From Psychroserpens burtonensis DSM 12212 (GTDB taxonomy: Bacteria > Bacteroidota > Bacteroidia > Flavobacteriales > Flavobacteriaceae): a stretch of 64,000 nucleotides of DNA. The stretch covers positions 62,001-126,000 of the forward strand of contig NZ_AUDE01000014.1 of NCBI RefSeq assembly GCF_000425305.1, in the 5' to 3' direction. The translations under genes and the position numbers were made by a program. The notes beneath the pieces are model-generated. The model made no database searches, was not told where the DNA came from, and worked only from the letters and a program-made list of their open reading frames with translations. Positions 9,409 to 18,618 of this stretch are shown here, in pieces; the first letter of the stretch is position 1, and every line of letters starts with the position of its first letter.

Positions 9409-9450
9409 TATAACAAACTCTCAAAGTAATTGCTTTGGGAGTTTGTTATA
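9409..9450. terminator. 18-pair hairpin between the tandem lipoprotein genes
   Basis: TATAACAAACTCTCAAAG pairs with CTTTGGGAGTTTGTTATA (one G-T wobble) around a 6-base loop, starting seven bases after the lipoprotein stop. There is no T-run, so termination would be factor-independent only if weak. It may instead protect the 3' end of the mRNA. Confidence 0.5.
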
Positions 9451-9554
9451 AGAATGACAATCTAAAGATTAAATCTTAAAATAAATGCTAAAGAGTTCTA
9501 AACTATTAAAGGTTATTCTATTTTTACCTAAAATTCTGAACTAGCCAGATCTAA

Positions 9555-10736
9555 ATGAAAAAATTTCTACTTTTAATTACGATAGCAACTGTAATAGTGG
9601 CCTGTAATACTACCAAGAGCATTGAAAAACAAGTTAATAATGGCAACTATGATATTGCCATAAATGATGCTTTGAGAAAATTGAGTAACAACAAGTCTAA
9701 AAAAAGCAAACAAGCCTCTATATTATTATTAAAAAACGCATTTAATAAAGCAACTAAGAGAGATTTAGATCGAATTTCATATTTAAAAAAAGATGCAAAC
9801 CCAGAGAATTTTGAAGATATTTATGGACTATTCCAAAATTTAAATAACCGTCAGGAACAGATTAAGCCGATACTTCCACTCTATTATAATGGTAAGGAGG
9901 TTAAGTTTCAGTTTAGTGATTACAATACACAGATTATTAAATACAAAGAGGAAACGACTAATTACCTATATGGCAAAGCTATAATTTTACTAGAGACTGA
10001 TGATAAGTTGAATGCAAGACAGGCTTATGATGATTTTAAATATATAGATAAAATAAACCCTAATTATAAAGATGTAAATGCACTCACAAATGATGCGTTA
10101 TACAAAGGTCAGGATATTATACTTATAACTCTCAAAAACAATACAGAGCAAATAATACCACAACGATTAGAAACAGATTTACTAAACATAAGTACATATG
10201 GATTAAATGATTTATGGACTGTTTATCACAATGAAAAAGTAGCCGATTTAAATTATGACTATAATTTATCTTTAATTTTTAAAGATATTATAATGTCCCC
10301 AGAACAAATAAAAGAGCGACAAATTATTCAAGAAAAACTCGTGAAAGACGGTTTTAAATATGTCTTAGACCGCAATGGCAACGTAAAAAAAGATTCTTTG
10401 GGTAATGATATAAAAGAAGATAAATTCACAAAAGTCACATGTGAGTATCTAGAGACTCGTCAATTTAAAACATCGACTATAGTTGCAACTGCAGAATATA
10501 CAGATACAAAAACGAAGCAGCTGATAGACCGCTTTCCTATAGAAAGTACATTTTTATTTGAACATTTTTTCGCCACATATCAAGGGGACAAAAGAGCCAT
10601 AGACGGTGTGTATTTAGATTATATCACTAATAGAGTTGTACCGTTTCCAAATACAGAACAAATGATTTTTGATACAGGCGAAGATTTAAAACTCAGACTA
10701 AAAGAAATTATTACTAGATATAATTTTAAAGGTTAA
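9555..10736 (+). CDS. Lipoprotein of unknown function, second of a tandem pair
   Basis: 393 residues with lipoprotein signal MKKFLLLITIATVIVAC. It is collinear with the preceding lipoprotein: SIEKQVNNGNYDIAINDALRKL, LNARQAYDDFKYIDKINPNYKD, LETDLLNISTYGLNDLWTVYH and FEHFFATYQGDKRAI align without large gaps. The coding sequence is richer in Lys/Asn and AT than its neighbour, which suggests the copies have diverged for a long time. The 152-base gap with a strong hairpin argues for separate transcription. Function unknown. Confidence 0.75.
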   Translation: MKKFLLLITIATVIVACNTTKSIEKQVNNGNYDIAINDALRKLSNNKSKKSKQASILLLKNAFNKATKRDLDRISYLKKDANPENFEDIYGLFQNLNNRQEQIKPILPLYYNGKEVKFQFSDYNTQIIKYKEETTNYLYGKAIILLETDDKLNARQAYDDFKYIDKINPNYKDVNALTNDALYKGQDIILITLKNNTEQIIPQRLETDLLNISTYGLNDLWTVYHNEKVADLNYDYNLSLIFKDIIMSPEQIKERQIIQEKLVKDGFKYVLDRNGNVKKDSLGNDIKEDKFTKVTCEYLETRQFKTSTIVATAEYTDTKTKQLIDRFPIESTFLFEHFFATYQGDKRAIDGVYLDYITNRVVPFPNTEQMIFDTGEDLKLRLKEIITRYNFKG

Positions 10737-10740
10737 AAAA

Positions 10741-10756
10741 AGTGCTAGAATTGGCA
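10741..10756 (-). terminator. Weak terminator between convergent genes
   Basis: Minus strand: GTGC, CAATTCTA, GCAC followed by seven T. The stem has only 4 pairs. It sits between the stops of the lipoprotein gene and the methyltransferase gene and may serve both. Confidence 0.35.
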
Positions 10757-10769
10757 CATTTTCTAATGT

Positions 10770-11489
10770 TCACTTTACTTTAAAAATCATACAATGTTGC
10801 CAAGGTAAGTTATCAATATTGTTTTCTAAGACAAAACCAGCAACTGCAAACTCTGTTATAGCTTGTTTTTCTGTCATTTTATGAATGGATTTAATGGGAA
10901 CGTTACCATCTTCACCACGATACTCGATTAAAAATATTCTACCATTGGGTTTTAATGCTTTTTTGATGGATGCCAACATTTCTGCAGGATAATTAAACTC
11001 ATGATACACGTCTACCATAAGTACTTTATCGATAGAATTTTCTGGAAGATTTTCACTTTGCTCACCACCTTTTATAGTTTCCACATTTTTAATATTGTCA
11101 GCATTTATTTTATAATCCATAGCCACTAACATTTCTGGTTGAATATCAATAGCATAGATCAATCCTTTAGAAGCCATTTGCGCCATTTTAAAGACGTGAT
11201 AACCAGAGCCAGCGCCAATATCTGCAATAACATCTGTAGAATGAATGTTCATATTGCTTAGTAATTTTGCAGTCTTTTCTTCCTCTTCGCGCTCTGTACG
11301 CTCCAACCATCCAATCCCTTGATACCCCATAACATAGGCGATTTCTCGTCCCATATACCATTTACCAATACCATTGGGATTATCTTTTTTGTAAGTATAC
11401 CTATGTTTAGCTTCACGGTCTTGAGCATATGAGTTGAAATACGCCAGCAGCATTATTATCAAAAAAATAAAGTAAGTTGTTTTTTTCAT
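10770..11489 (-). CDS. Class I SAM-dependent methyltransferase with an export signal
   Basis: 239 residues. Motif I VIADIGAGSGYH (residues 87-98) and the acidic loop AIDIQPEM, with later VLMVDVYHEF and LKPNGRIFLIEYRGE, define a Rossmann-fold SAM methyltransferase. Unusually, the protein begins with a clear signal peptide, MKKTTYFIFLIIMLLAYFNSYA followed by QD. This predicts export to the periplasm, where SAM is not thought to be available. The region between (YKKDNPNGIGKWYMGREI, EREEEEK) is conserved-looking but unassigned. The substrate is unknown. The gene is single, between convergent and co-oriented neighbours. Confidence 0.8.
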   Translation of the reverse strand: MKKTTYFIFLIIMLLAYFNSYAQDREAKHRYTYKKDNPNGIGKWYMGREIAYVMGYQGIGWLERTEREEEEKTAKLLSNMNIHSTDVIADIGAGSGYHVFKMAQMASKGLIYAIDIQPEMLVAMDYKINADNIKNVETIKGGEQSENLPENSIDKVLMVDVYHEFNYPAEMLASIKKALKPNGRIFLIEYRGEDGNVPIKSIHKMTEKQAITEFAVAGFVLENNIDNLPWQHCMIFKVK

Positions 11490-11657
11490 CCTAAATCTTA
11501 TAACTAATGAATCGTCTAACGAAATTAACCCATTAACTATTTGAAAAAAAATCCTTTAACGTTGCTATAACAAAATGTAAATTAACTAAGCTTCATAAAA
11601 TCAAAATCTTCAATTTAACTATAAGCTGATTGAACTGTTAAAGTATCATTTTATGAA

Positions 11658-12896
11658 TTATTCAACTTTAGCCACATAGTACACCTTATCTAATACTCTT
11701 GAAATAGCCATAGCTTCGTTCACAATTTCTTTAGGGTAATCATTGATATCAAGGACTCTAATGACATTAAGTCCAACAGCGCGAATAAAAGAGGTCTTAC
11801 CAGACATATTAGAACCCGTGAGCAACACGGACTTATCAGTTATTGTAATACTATTGGGAGTGCAGTCATAAATTAACGCGTGTCTCATTTTATGAGCTAT
11901 AATTCCGTTACCACTTATAACAGTGGGTTTACAAGACGAATCAATACCTGCTCTCAAAGAAGCAATAGAAATGAGCATATCAACATGACCAACAAATTCG
12001 AAAACGTTCTCTATGTCCTCTCTCTTGGTATCCAATCGTCTCAAAACTCCAAATAAAAACAAAGGTTCTATTAGAAATAATGTTTTAAATATTTCAAAGA
12101 GAAACCAAAATATGATTTGAAAATCTCCTTGTAATTTTGCTTCATGCTGAAAGAGAGACATTCTACTTTTTACTTGATTTATTAATTTAATTGACGTCGG
12201 TAATTTTATATTTAAATCTTTAAATAAAGGAATACTATATAACGAAGTTGCTACTTTATTAAGATTTAATAATTGGGGAATAGAACTTACATATTGAAAT
12301 AAGTTGTTTTTGTTCCAAAAGTGAATGACACAATTCACACAAAACACAACAAGTAAAATAATAAAAAATAATGGATTGATAAATGAAAGAATCAATGGAA
12401 CTAAGCTTATAAAGGATAATAGTTTCATTACAAAAAACCACTTTGATGGCTTCACATGCGCATCTTAAAAAAGTGAAATCACATGATTAGCATCCTTATG
12501 ATTTAGTTTTTCTATCTTTTTTTGAACAGATATTCTAAATTCCGAATCTCTAGTTAACACATCAATGATAGTCTCGTCCAATTTCGTTTGTTCTTCATTA
12601 CGTTGAATGGCACGACGTTTATTATACAGGTATTGCTGACCTATTTTTGAATGTGTTCGATCTAAAAACGCATACAAATCTTCAAAACCCAGGTCATTAC
12701 ACGTTTTATCTGACAGAACCTGATACGCTTTAGAATTGTCTTTATTTCTAAAATACTTACTGATTATATCAAAGTCAAAGGACTTATCTTTGGGTTGACT
12801 AAAAGAGGATGTTAATCTTTTATCGATTCCTTTTTTTCCACTCAAGGTAAATTTAGAAAACTCGTGCTTTATTCGAAATAGAATATCTCGTGTCAT
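11658..12896 (-). pseudogene. Broken membrane-bound MutS-family ATPase
   Basis: One frame from the ATG at 12896 is cut by TAA at 12465-12467 and continues in the same frame to 11658. The first part (143 residues) and the start of the second resemble the N-terminus of MutS-related proteins found in Bacteroidetes. The second part has two hydrophobic segments (about residues 10-45 and 115-137 of that part), a MutS core, and a Walker A motif LLTGSNMSGKTSFIRAVG. Soon after Walker A the sequence jumps to DYPKEIVNEAMAISRVLDK, which looks like the C-terminal end of the family, and then stops. Walker B, the signature loop and the dimerisation region are missing, so roughly 170 codons were deleted in frame. 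ATPase function cannot be retained. Confidence 0.8.
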
Positions 12897-12951
12897 TGAC
12901 TAGTTAGTATCATAATTCACTCGCATGTTACAAAGTAGTCATTTAAAAAGT

Positions 12952-13335
12952 TTAAACAAAGGTCTCTAAATCCAATTCACCAATCGCACCATGAGATGCG
13001 TGTCCAACTGTAGTTCCGTTTTTTATGATAACTAATTGAGGAGATTGATGAATCACTTGAAATTTGTAACCAACTTCATTAGACACCTCTCTGTAACTCA
13101 ACAAGTCTAAATAATGGAGATCTAAATTAGCATCCAAATTATAAGCACTAACAAATTGTTTCATTGCCATTTTACTAATTCCGCACGTTGTTGAATGTTT
13201 AAATATCACTTGCGTTTTAGTTTGTGATTGCTTTTCTATTTCTGCCAACTGCGCAACTTCAGTTAACGCTTGCCAAGGCAATACTTTTTCTTCTTTAGGC
13301 TCTGAAGAACCAAATACATTTTTAAATAACCCCAT
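12952..13335 (-). CDS. ytxJ: Bacilliredoxin-like protein of the YtxJ family
   Basis: 127 residues. Thioredoxin-like fold with the redox motif HSTTCGIS, active-site Cys at residue 51, and the later HQSPQLVIIKNG cis-Pro segment. Family members (YtxJ/BrxC) act as monothiol oxidoreductases linked to bacillithiol, which many Bacteroidetes make. Bacillithiol synthesis genes are not in this window. The short N-terminal extension (GSSEPKEEKVLPW) is typical. It lies 55 bases upstream of the broken MutS gene in the same direction. Confidence 0.9.
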   Translation of the reverse strand: MGLFKNVFGSSEPKEEKVLPWQALTEVAQLAEIEKQSQTKTQVIFKHSTTCGISKMAMKQFVSAYNLDANLDLHYLDLLSYREVSNEVGYKFQVIHQSPQLVIIKNGTTVGHASHGAIGELDLETFV

Positions 13336-13453
13336 CTATAACTAGTTTATAATTCCCATAAAAACGGAAAGCTCATTATTAATTCTATTACTGTAAGTCG
13401 TACCCAATCTCGAATCTTACAAGCTGTCGTTTTATAAATTTTAAATTACAAAA

Positions 13454-15055
13454 TTACTGCTTTATAAATTTAAAGGTTTGGCTAATTCCATTACCAAAAG
13501 ACAAAGTTATAAAATAAACACCTGTATTGAGAGATGAAGCATCGTAAATAAGATTTTCATTATCTATTAAATACTGTGTTTTAAAAATAATGCAACCACT
13601 TATATCTGCCACCTGCAAATTGGTTTTTGTGTTTGTAAATTGACTAGATTGAATATGTAAATTATCTTGAACTGGATTTGGATAGAAACTCACTTTATTA
13701 TCCTCAATGTCTGATATAGTTAATGTTGTTTCTTGATATACTCTAACGTAATCTATTTCCATAGCATCTTGATTAAATCCAGGTTGTATATCACCTCCTA
13801 AACTACCTCCCATCGCAACATTAAGTAAAATATAAAACTCCTGATTAAATGGATTCACCGAATCCATTTGGTTCACCAAAACATCATCCATATAAATCTT
13901 CATATTATCTTCATTCCATTCTAAAGCATAAACATGCCAATTTTGAGAGGTATCTGTATTTGTTGAAGCTATGCTGCTACTATTGTACTCGTAGCCATTA
14001 CCATTGTCCCAATGCCATGTTGCTAAAATTTGAGTCTTTGGAACATTTGGCTCCATAATATCAATTTCCCCACACGAAGGCCATGAGGTATCTCCAAACC
14101 CTTCATTATCCCAATGACCACCATCTTCATTTATATTTTTTCCTAACAACCAAATAGCTGGCCAAGTACCAGCAATTGCGGGTAATTTAGCGCGCACTTC
14201 AACACGACCGTACTGAAAAGAAAATTTAGAATTTAATCTGGCAGACGTATATTGTTTCGTAACACCTTGATCATTGAATGCTTCACCTTTTGCTAAAACT
14301 TTCAAACTACCATTATCCACAAATGAATTATCTAGTCTATTCGTATAATGTTGTTGTTCACCATTTGCCCAACTATCTCCAGCAATTAATTGAGTCTGCT
14401 GAAACCATTTAGAACCGTCAATAGCACCAGTTCCATCAAATTCATCAGACCATACTAAGTGATCATAAACAGGGTCATTAGATACAGTATCAAAATGTAG
14501 TACATCATCTAAATAAGCTAGAACATAATCGTTATTGTTTTCTCCATTAACTTGAATGACGACCCTATTAAAATCGGTTCTTTGAATTGGTGGAAGAGCG
14601 TTAGGATCTAGATTTAGATAATTATCGTTTTCAAAGTCAAAAGTAACCTCTTGCCATTCATTTAAAAGTAGGGGTTTTATAATTTCACTTTGAGTCATCC
14701 ACGGCGCTCCTTGATTTTTATCTTGAAGCTTTAGTGAAATTTGATTAATTTGATTTCCTGTTAAACCATTTGAAGGCACATATACTTTTAAACTGAAACT
14801 GTTTTTAGTTGATAAATCAAAATTCGTGTTTACATCAAACTGCACATTAGCATATTGTCCACCAATATCATGATATTCTAAAACAGTACTAGACATATTA
14901 ATTCCTTGTTGGTACAAATTTGAAAAATTAATATTCATATTACAATTATCACCATACCATGATGAAATGGTTCCAGAACCTTCAAAGTCATCTTCAACTA
15001 CTTGAGCATGCACTTGGAATGTAAAGACTATAAATAGGAGGTAGAAATAACGCAT
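13454..15055 (-). CDS. Secreted GH16 beta-glucanase (laminarinase-like) with T9SS sorting domain
   Basis: 533 residues. Signal peptide (1-17, ending VHAQ). Residues about 20-195 form a beta-sandwich that resembles a carbohydrate-binding module (STVLEYHDIGGQYANVQFDV). The GH16 catalytic domain spans about 200-445, with LVWSDEFDG, YGRVEVRAKLPA and GTWPAIWLLG, and the catalytic motif GEIDIMEPN with nucleophile Glu330, Asp332 and acid/base Glu335. It ends with NVAMGGSLGGD and MEIDYVRVYQ. Residues about 455-533 are a T9SS type A sorting domain (SFYPNPVQDNLHI, final FKFIKQ). Expected role: extracellular cleavage of beta-1,3-glucan such as algal laminarin. The exact substrate cannot be told from sequence. 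No SusC/SusD pair is nearby, so it stands outside a polysaccharide-utilisation locus. Confidence 0.92.
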   Translation of the reverse strand: MRYFYLLFIVFTFQVHAQVVEDDFEGSGTISSWYGDNCNMNINFSNLYQQGINMSSTVLEYHDIGGQYANVQFDVNTNFDLSTKNSFSLKVYVPSNGLTGNQINQISLKLQDKNQGAPWMTQSEIIKPLLLNEWQEVTFDFENDNYLNLDPNALPPIQRTDFNRVVIQVNGENNNDYVLAYLDDVLHFDTVSNDPVYDHLVWSDEFDGTGAIDGSKWFQQTQLIAGDSWANGEQQHYTNRLDNSFVDNGSLKVLAKGEAFNDQGVTKQYTSARLNSKFSFQYGRVEVRAKLPAIAGTWPAIWLLGKNINEDGGHWDNEGFGDTSWPSCGEIDIMEPNVPKTQILATWHWDNGNGYEYNSSSIASTNTDTSQNWHVYALEWNEDNMKIYMDDVLVNQMDSVNPFNQEFYILLNVAMGGSLGGDIQPGFNQDAMEIDYVRVYQETTLTISDIEDNKVSFYPNPVQDNLHIQSSQFTNTKTNLQVADISGCIIFKTQYLIDNENLIYDASSLNTGVYFITLSFGNGISQTFKFIKQ

Positions 15056-15301
15056 AATTACTTTTTTTCAAAAATATTACTAACGTTTTAAATTCATCAA
15101 TATTCTAACCATACAAAACCTATACACAATGAGCATATTATGTTAAAAACACGAGCCAACAGACAAAATGTCCTACAAGTCAATAGTTTAAATGACTTTT
15201 TGTCGCTTAAATCTTACATTTCACTATTGGTAAGATTATTGACTTAGAGATATTATAAAACTGAAATAAATGATTAATATCATTCCTAATCATAACTAAG
15301 A

Positions 15302-15329
15302 GTCTTAATTTAGATTCCTAAATTAAGAC
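15302..15329. promoter_or_regulatory. Perfect 12-pair palindrome upstream of clpB, candidate operator
   Basis: GTCTTAATTTAG, spacer ATTC, CTAAATTAAGAC: every position pairs. It ends 31 bases before the clpB ATG and is not followed by a T-run, so an operator is more likely than a terminator. It is not the HrcA CIRCE element. No regulator can be named from sequence. Confidence 0.55.
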
Positions 15330-15360
15330 GAAATGATAGTCGCTAAAAACCACATATATA

Positions 15361-17970
15361 ATGAACTTTAATAATTATACCATAAAATCGCAAGAGGCCA
15401 TACAGCAAGCCCAGCAGCTTGCTCAAAGCTTAGGACACCAACAAATAGAAAACGAGCACATTATAAAAGCCATTTTTGAAGTTGACGAAAATGTATTACC
15501 ATTCATTCTTAAAAAACTGAATGTCAATATTGATATTTTAAAATTAGCTTTAGACAAACAAATAGAAAGTTTTTCAAAAGTTTCAGGAGGTGAATTAAAT
15601 ATCTCCAGAGAGGCCAGTAAGACACTTAACGAAGCATCAATCATCGCTAAAAAAATGAATGATGATTATGTTTCCATAGAACACCTAATATTGGCTATTT
15701 TTAAGTCTAAGAGTAAGATTGCACAAATGTTAAAAGATCAAGGTGTTACCGAGAAACACCTAAATGCAGCAATTGAAGAACTGCGAAAAGGTGATCGCGT
15801 CACCTCTCAAAGCCAAGAAGAGACCTACAATTCACTTAATAAATATGCAAAAAATTTAAATCAGTTAGCAAAAGACGGAAAACTAGACCCTGTGATTGGT
15901 CGCGATGAAGAGATTCGACGAATTCTTCAAATTTTGTCTCGTAGAACCAAAAACAATCCAATTTTAGTGGGAGAACCTGGAACTGGTAAAACTGCTATTG
16001 CTGAAGGTTTAGCACATAGAATTGTAGATGGCGATATTCCAGAGAATTTAGCAGATAAGCAAATCTTTGCACTTGATCTGGGAGCATTGATTGCAGGTGC
16101 AAAATTTAAGGGTGAATTTGAAGAACGCCTAAAAGCGGTCATAAAAGAAGTCACAGACAGTGATGGAGACATCGTTCTCTTTATTGATGAAATACATACT
16201 CTTGTTGGTGCGGGTGGCGGTCAAGGCGCCATGGATGCAGCGAATATATTAAAACCAGCTTTAGCTCGTGGCGAATTACGTGCTATTGGTGCAACGACTT
16301 TAGACGAATATCAAAAATATTTTGAAAAGGACAAAGCTCTAGAGCGTCGTTTCCAAAAAGTGATGGTTAATGAACCAGATACTGAAAGTGCTATTTCTAT
16401 TCTCCGCGGCATTAAAGAAAAATATGAAACGCATCACAAGGTTCGCATTAAAGACGAAGCAATTATTGGTGCTGTAGAATTATCTGAGCGTTATATCACC
16501 AACCGTTTCCTACCAGATAAAGCTATCGATTTAATGGATGAAGCTGCTGCTAAATTGCGTATGGAGATCAACTCCAAACCAGAAGAACTCGATGTTTTGG
16601 ATCGTAAAGTTATGCAACTAGAAATTGAGATTGAGGCTATTAAACGCGAGAAAGATGAACCGAAATTAAAATCTTTACGTGCCGATTTAGCAAATCTTAA
16701 AGAGGAACGTAATGAGTTAAATGCAAAATGGAAAAGTGAAAAAGAAGTCGTTGATAACATTCAATCAATAAAAGCAGATATCGAAGACTATAAGCTAGAA
16801 GCAGAACGTGCTGAGCGTGAAGGTAACTATGGAAAAGTTGCAGAAATACGCTACGGAAAAATTAAAGAGTCTCAAGAAGCCCTTGAGAAATACCAGAATG
16901 AATTAAAAGAAAACAAAAGTGAAAACTCTCTTATTAAAGAGGAAGTTACTTACGAAGATATTGCTGAAGTTGTCGCGAAATGGACAGGTATACCTGTGAC
17001 CAAAATGTTACAGAGTGATCGCGAGAAACTCCTAAAACTAGAAGACGAACTCCATAAGCGTGTGGTTGGACAAGAAGAAGCAATTACCGCTGTAAGTGAT
17101 GCTGTGAGACGCTCTCGAGCAGGCTTACAAAATCCAGCAAAACCAGTAGGAACCTTTCTTTTCTTGGGGACGACAGGTGTTGGTAAAACAGAACTTGCAA
17201 AAGCTTTGGCAGAATATCTATTTGATGATGAAAATGCGATGACTAGAATAGATATGAGTGAGTATCAAGAAAGCCATAGTGTAAGTCGTTTAGTCGGAGC
17301 TCCTCCAGGGTATGTTGGTTATGATGAAGGCGGACAATTAACCGAAGCGGTTAGGCGTAAACCCTATTCTGTAGTGTTACTAGATGAAATTGAAAAAGCG
17401 CATCAAGATACTTTCAATATTTTATTACAAGTATTAGATGAAGGTCGATTGACAGACAATAAAGGACGTGTTGCCGATTTCAGAAACACCATAATTATTA
17501 TGACCTCAAATTTAGGAAGTCAAATCATACAAGAGCGTTTTGAAGCAACAAAAGATGTTAAGTCGGCAATTGAAGCTGCAAAAGTCGATGTTCTAGGCTT
17601 ATTAAAACAAAGTGTTCGTCCAGAGTTTTTAAATAGGATTGATGATACCATTATGTTTACACCTTTAACAAAAGGTAATATTAAAGATATTGTTGGTTTA
17701 CAATTAAAAGGTCTACAAAAAATGCTTGTAAAACAAGGAATCACTTTTGACGCAACACCAGAGGCTATTTCTTATTTAGCTGAAAAAGGCTACGACCCAG
17801 AATATGGAGCGAGACCTGTAAAGCGAGTCATTCAAAAAGAAGTACTCAATGAATTAAGTAAAGAAATATTATCAGGTACAATAACAACAGATAGTATTAT
17901 TCTGCTCGATGCTTTTGATAATAAATTAGTATTTAGAAATGAAACAAGTGTTGTTGCTGAAGAATATTAA
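15361..17970 (+). CDS. clpB: ATP-dependent disaggregase chaperone ClpB
   Basis: 869 residues, full length. Hexameric AAA+ disaggregase that works with DnaK to rescue aggregated proteins. Clp-N double repeat at 1-150; first AAA module with Walker A GEPGTGKT (204-211) and Walker B VLFIDEIH; long coiled-coil middle domain (about 400-530), which separates ClpB from ClpA/ClpC; second AAA module with GTTGVGKT (603-610) and VVLLDEIEKA; C-terminal D2-small domain with GARPVKRVIQ. The gene is monocistronic, preceded by a perfect palindrome and followed by a strong stem-loop. Confidence 0.98.
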   Translation: MNFNNYTIKSQEAIQQAQQLAQSLGHQQIENEHIIKAIFEVDENVLPFILKKLNVNIDILKLALDKQIESFSKVSGGELNISREASKTLNEASIIAKKMNDDYVSIEHLILAIFKSKSKIAQMLKDQGVTEKHLNAAIEELRKGDRVTSQSQEETYNSLNKYAKNLNQLAKDGKLDPVIGRDEEIRRILQILSRRTKNNPILVGEPGTGKTAIAEGLAHRIVDGDIPENLADKQIFALDLGALIAGAKFKGEFEERLKAVIKEVTDSDGDIVLFIDEIHTLVGAGGGQGAMDAANILKPALARGELRAIGATTLDEYQKYFEKDKALERRFQKVMVNEPDTESAISILRGIKEKYETHHKVRIKDEAIIGAVELSERYITNRFLPDKAIDLMDEAAAKLRMEINSKPEELDVLDRKVMQLEIEIEAIKREKDEPKLKSLRADLANLKEERNELNAKWKSEKEVVDNIQSIKADIEDYKLEAERAEREGNYGKVAEIRYGKIKESQEALEKYQNELKENKSENSLIKEEVTYEDIAEVVAKWTGIPVTKMLQSDREKLLKLEDELHKRVVGQEEAITAVSDAVRRSRAGLQNPAKPVGTFLFLGTTGVGKTELAKALAEYLFDDENAMTRIDMSEYQESHSVSRLVGAPPGYVGYDEGGQLTEAVRRKPYSVVLLDEIEKAHQDTFNILLQVLDEGRLTDNKGRVADFRNTIIIMTSNLGSQIIQERFEATKDVKSAIEAAKVDVLGLLKQSVRPEFLNRIDDTIMFTPLTKGNIKDIVGLQLKGLQKMLVKQGITFDATPEAISYLAEKGYDPEYGARPVKRVIQKEVLNELSKEILSGTITTDSIILLDAFDNKLVFRNETSVVAEEY

Positions 17971-18025
17971 AATAATGCTGTAACATTTTTACAATATTAC
18001 AGTCTTTTAAGTGGTTGGTTAGTTG

Positions 18026-18075
18026 AAAAGCAACGTGAATTTTAGAAATAAAATGAGCGTTGCTTTTCTGTTTTA
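18026..18075 (+). terminator. Terminator after clpB
   Basis: AAAAGCAACG (18026-18035) pairs with CGTTGCTTTT (18058-18067), with an inner ATTTTA/TAAAAT helix, followed by CTGTTTT. A weaker CTGTAA/TTACAG hairpin lies just before, at 17978-18002. Confidence 0.65.
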
Positions 18076-18095
18076 AATACTCGTTTTGTATCGAC

Positions 18096-18103
18096 TAGTT
18101 TTG
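18096..18103 (+). promoter_or_regulatory. -7 element (TAGTTTTG)
   Basis: Matches TAnnTTTG, 33 bases before the ATG of the small gene at 18137. No -33 TTG at canonical spacing. Confidence 0.35.
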
Positions 18104-18136
18104 TATATTACTCGTAACAACCAAACTTAACAATCT

Positions 18137-18541
18137 ATGGGAATGTTTCACTATTATGATATTGGTCACGCAGAAGTTTTTATTTTCGATGACTTTTTAA
18201 TTAAACAAGTTCGAGAAGGAGAATTAGTGGACAAAGAAGAGACACTAGAATTTAAGGTTATTTTAAACGAGCATTTTAAAGGTAAAAACATGGCCTATAT
18301 TTCAAATAGAGTTTTTTCATATTCTGTCAATCCTTTAGTTTATAAAGAAGCCGAAAAAATACCTAATTTAGTTGCCATAGCTGTTATTCCATCAAACGAC
18401 AAAACACGCGCTAGTGCTCAATATGAAAGTCAGTTTTATGACCGCCCATTTGGGATTTTTAAAAACTTAAGTGACGCTATTCAATGGGTCCATAAAATTA
18501 TAGAAAGAGAAAATAGCGAATTGAATATTAAAACTATGTAG
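18137..18541 (+). CDS. Hypothetical protein, possibly SpoIIAA/STAS-like fold
   Basis: 134 residues, no signal peptide or membrane segment; cytoplasmic. The order of strands and helices (EVFIFDDFLIKQV, then EFKVILNEHFKGKNMAYISN, LVAIAVIPSND, and a final amphipathic FKNLSDAIQWVHKII) resembles small SpoIIAA-like proteins common in flavobacteria; this is an impression, not a motif match. An ATG at 18143 is an equally possible start. Function unknown. Confidence 0.65.
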   Translation: MGMFHYYDIGHAEVFIFDDFLIKQVREGELVDKEETLEFKVILNEHFKGKNMAYISNRVFSYSVNPLVYKEAEKIPNLVAIAVIPSNDKTRASAQYESQFYDRPFGIFKNLSDAIQWVHKIIERENSELNIKTM

Positions 18542-18564
18542 CCATCAATACTAAAATAGTGAAA

Positions 18565-18598
18565 CAAAAAAAAAGGCCACAACGCTATGACCTTTTAA
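18565..18598 (-). terminator. Terminator of the OmpW-family gene
   Basis: Minus strand: AAAAGGTCATAGCGTTGTGGCCTTTT, an 8-pair stem with one wobble, followed by T9. It is 20 bases after the ompW stop and also lies downstream of the convergent gene. Confidence 0.65.
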
Positions 18599-18618
18599 TT
18601 TCAAGAGTATAATTTTAA

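Noticed and set aside
13454-15055. A polysaccharide-utilisation locus around the GH16 enzyme
   Set aside because: There is no SusC/SusD pair, regulator or second glycoside hydrolase on either side.
16491-16760. Open frame antisense to clpB (89 codons)
   Set aside because: Ser/Leu-rich translation typical of antisense shadows; clpB is certain.
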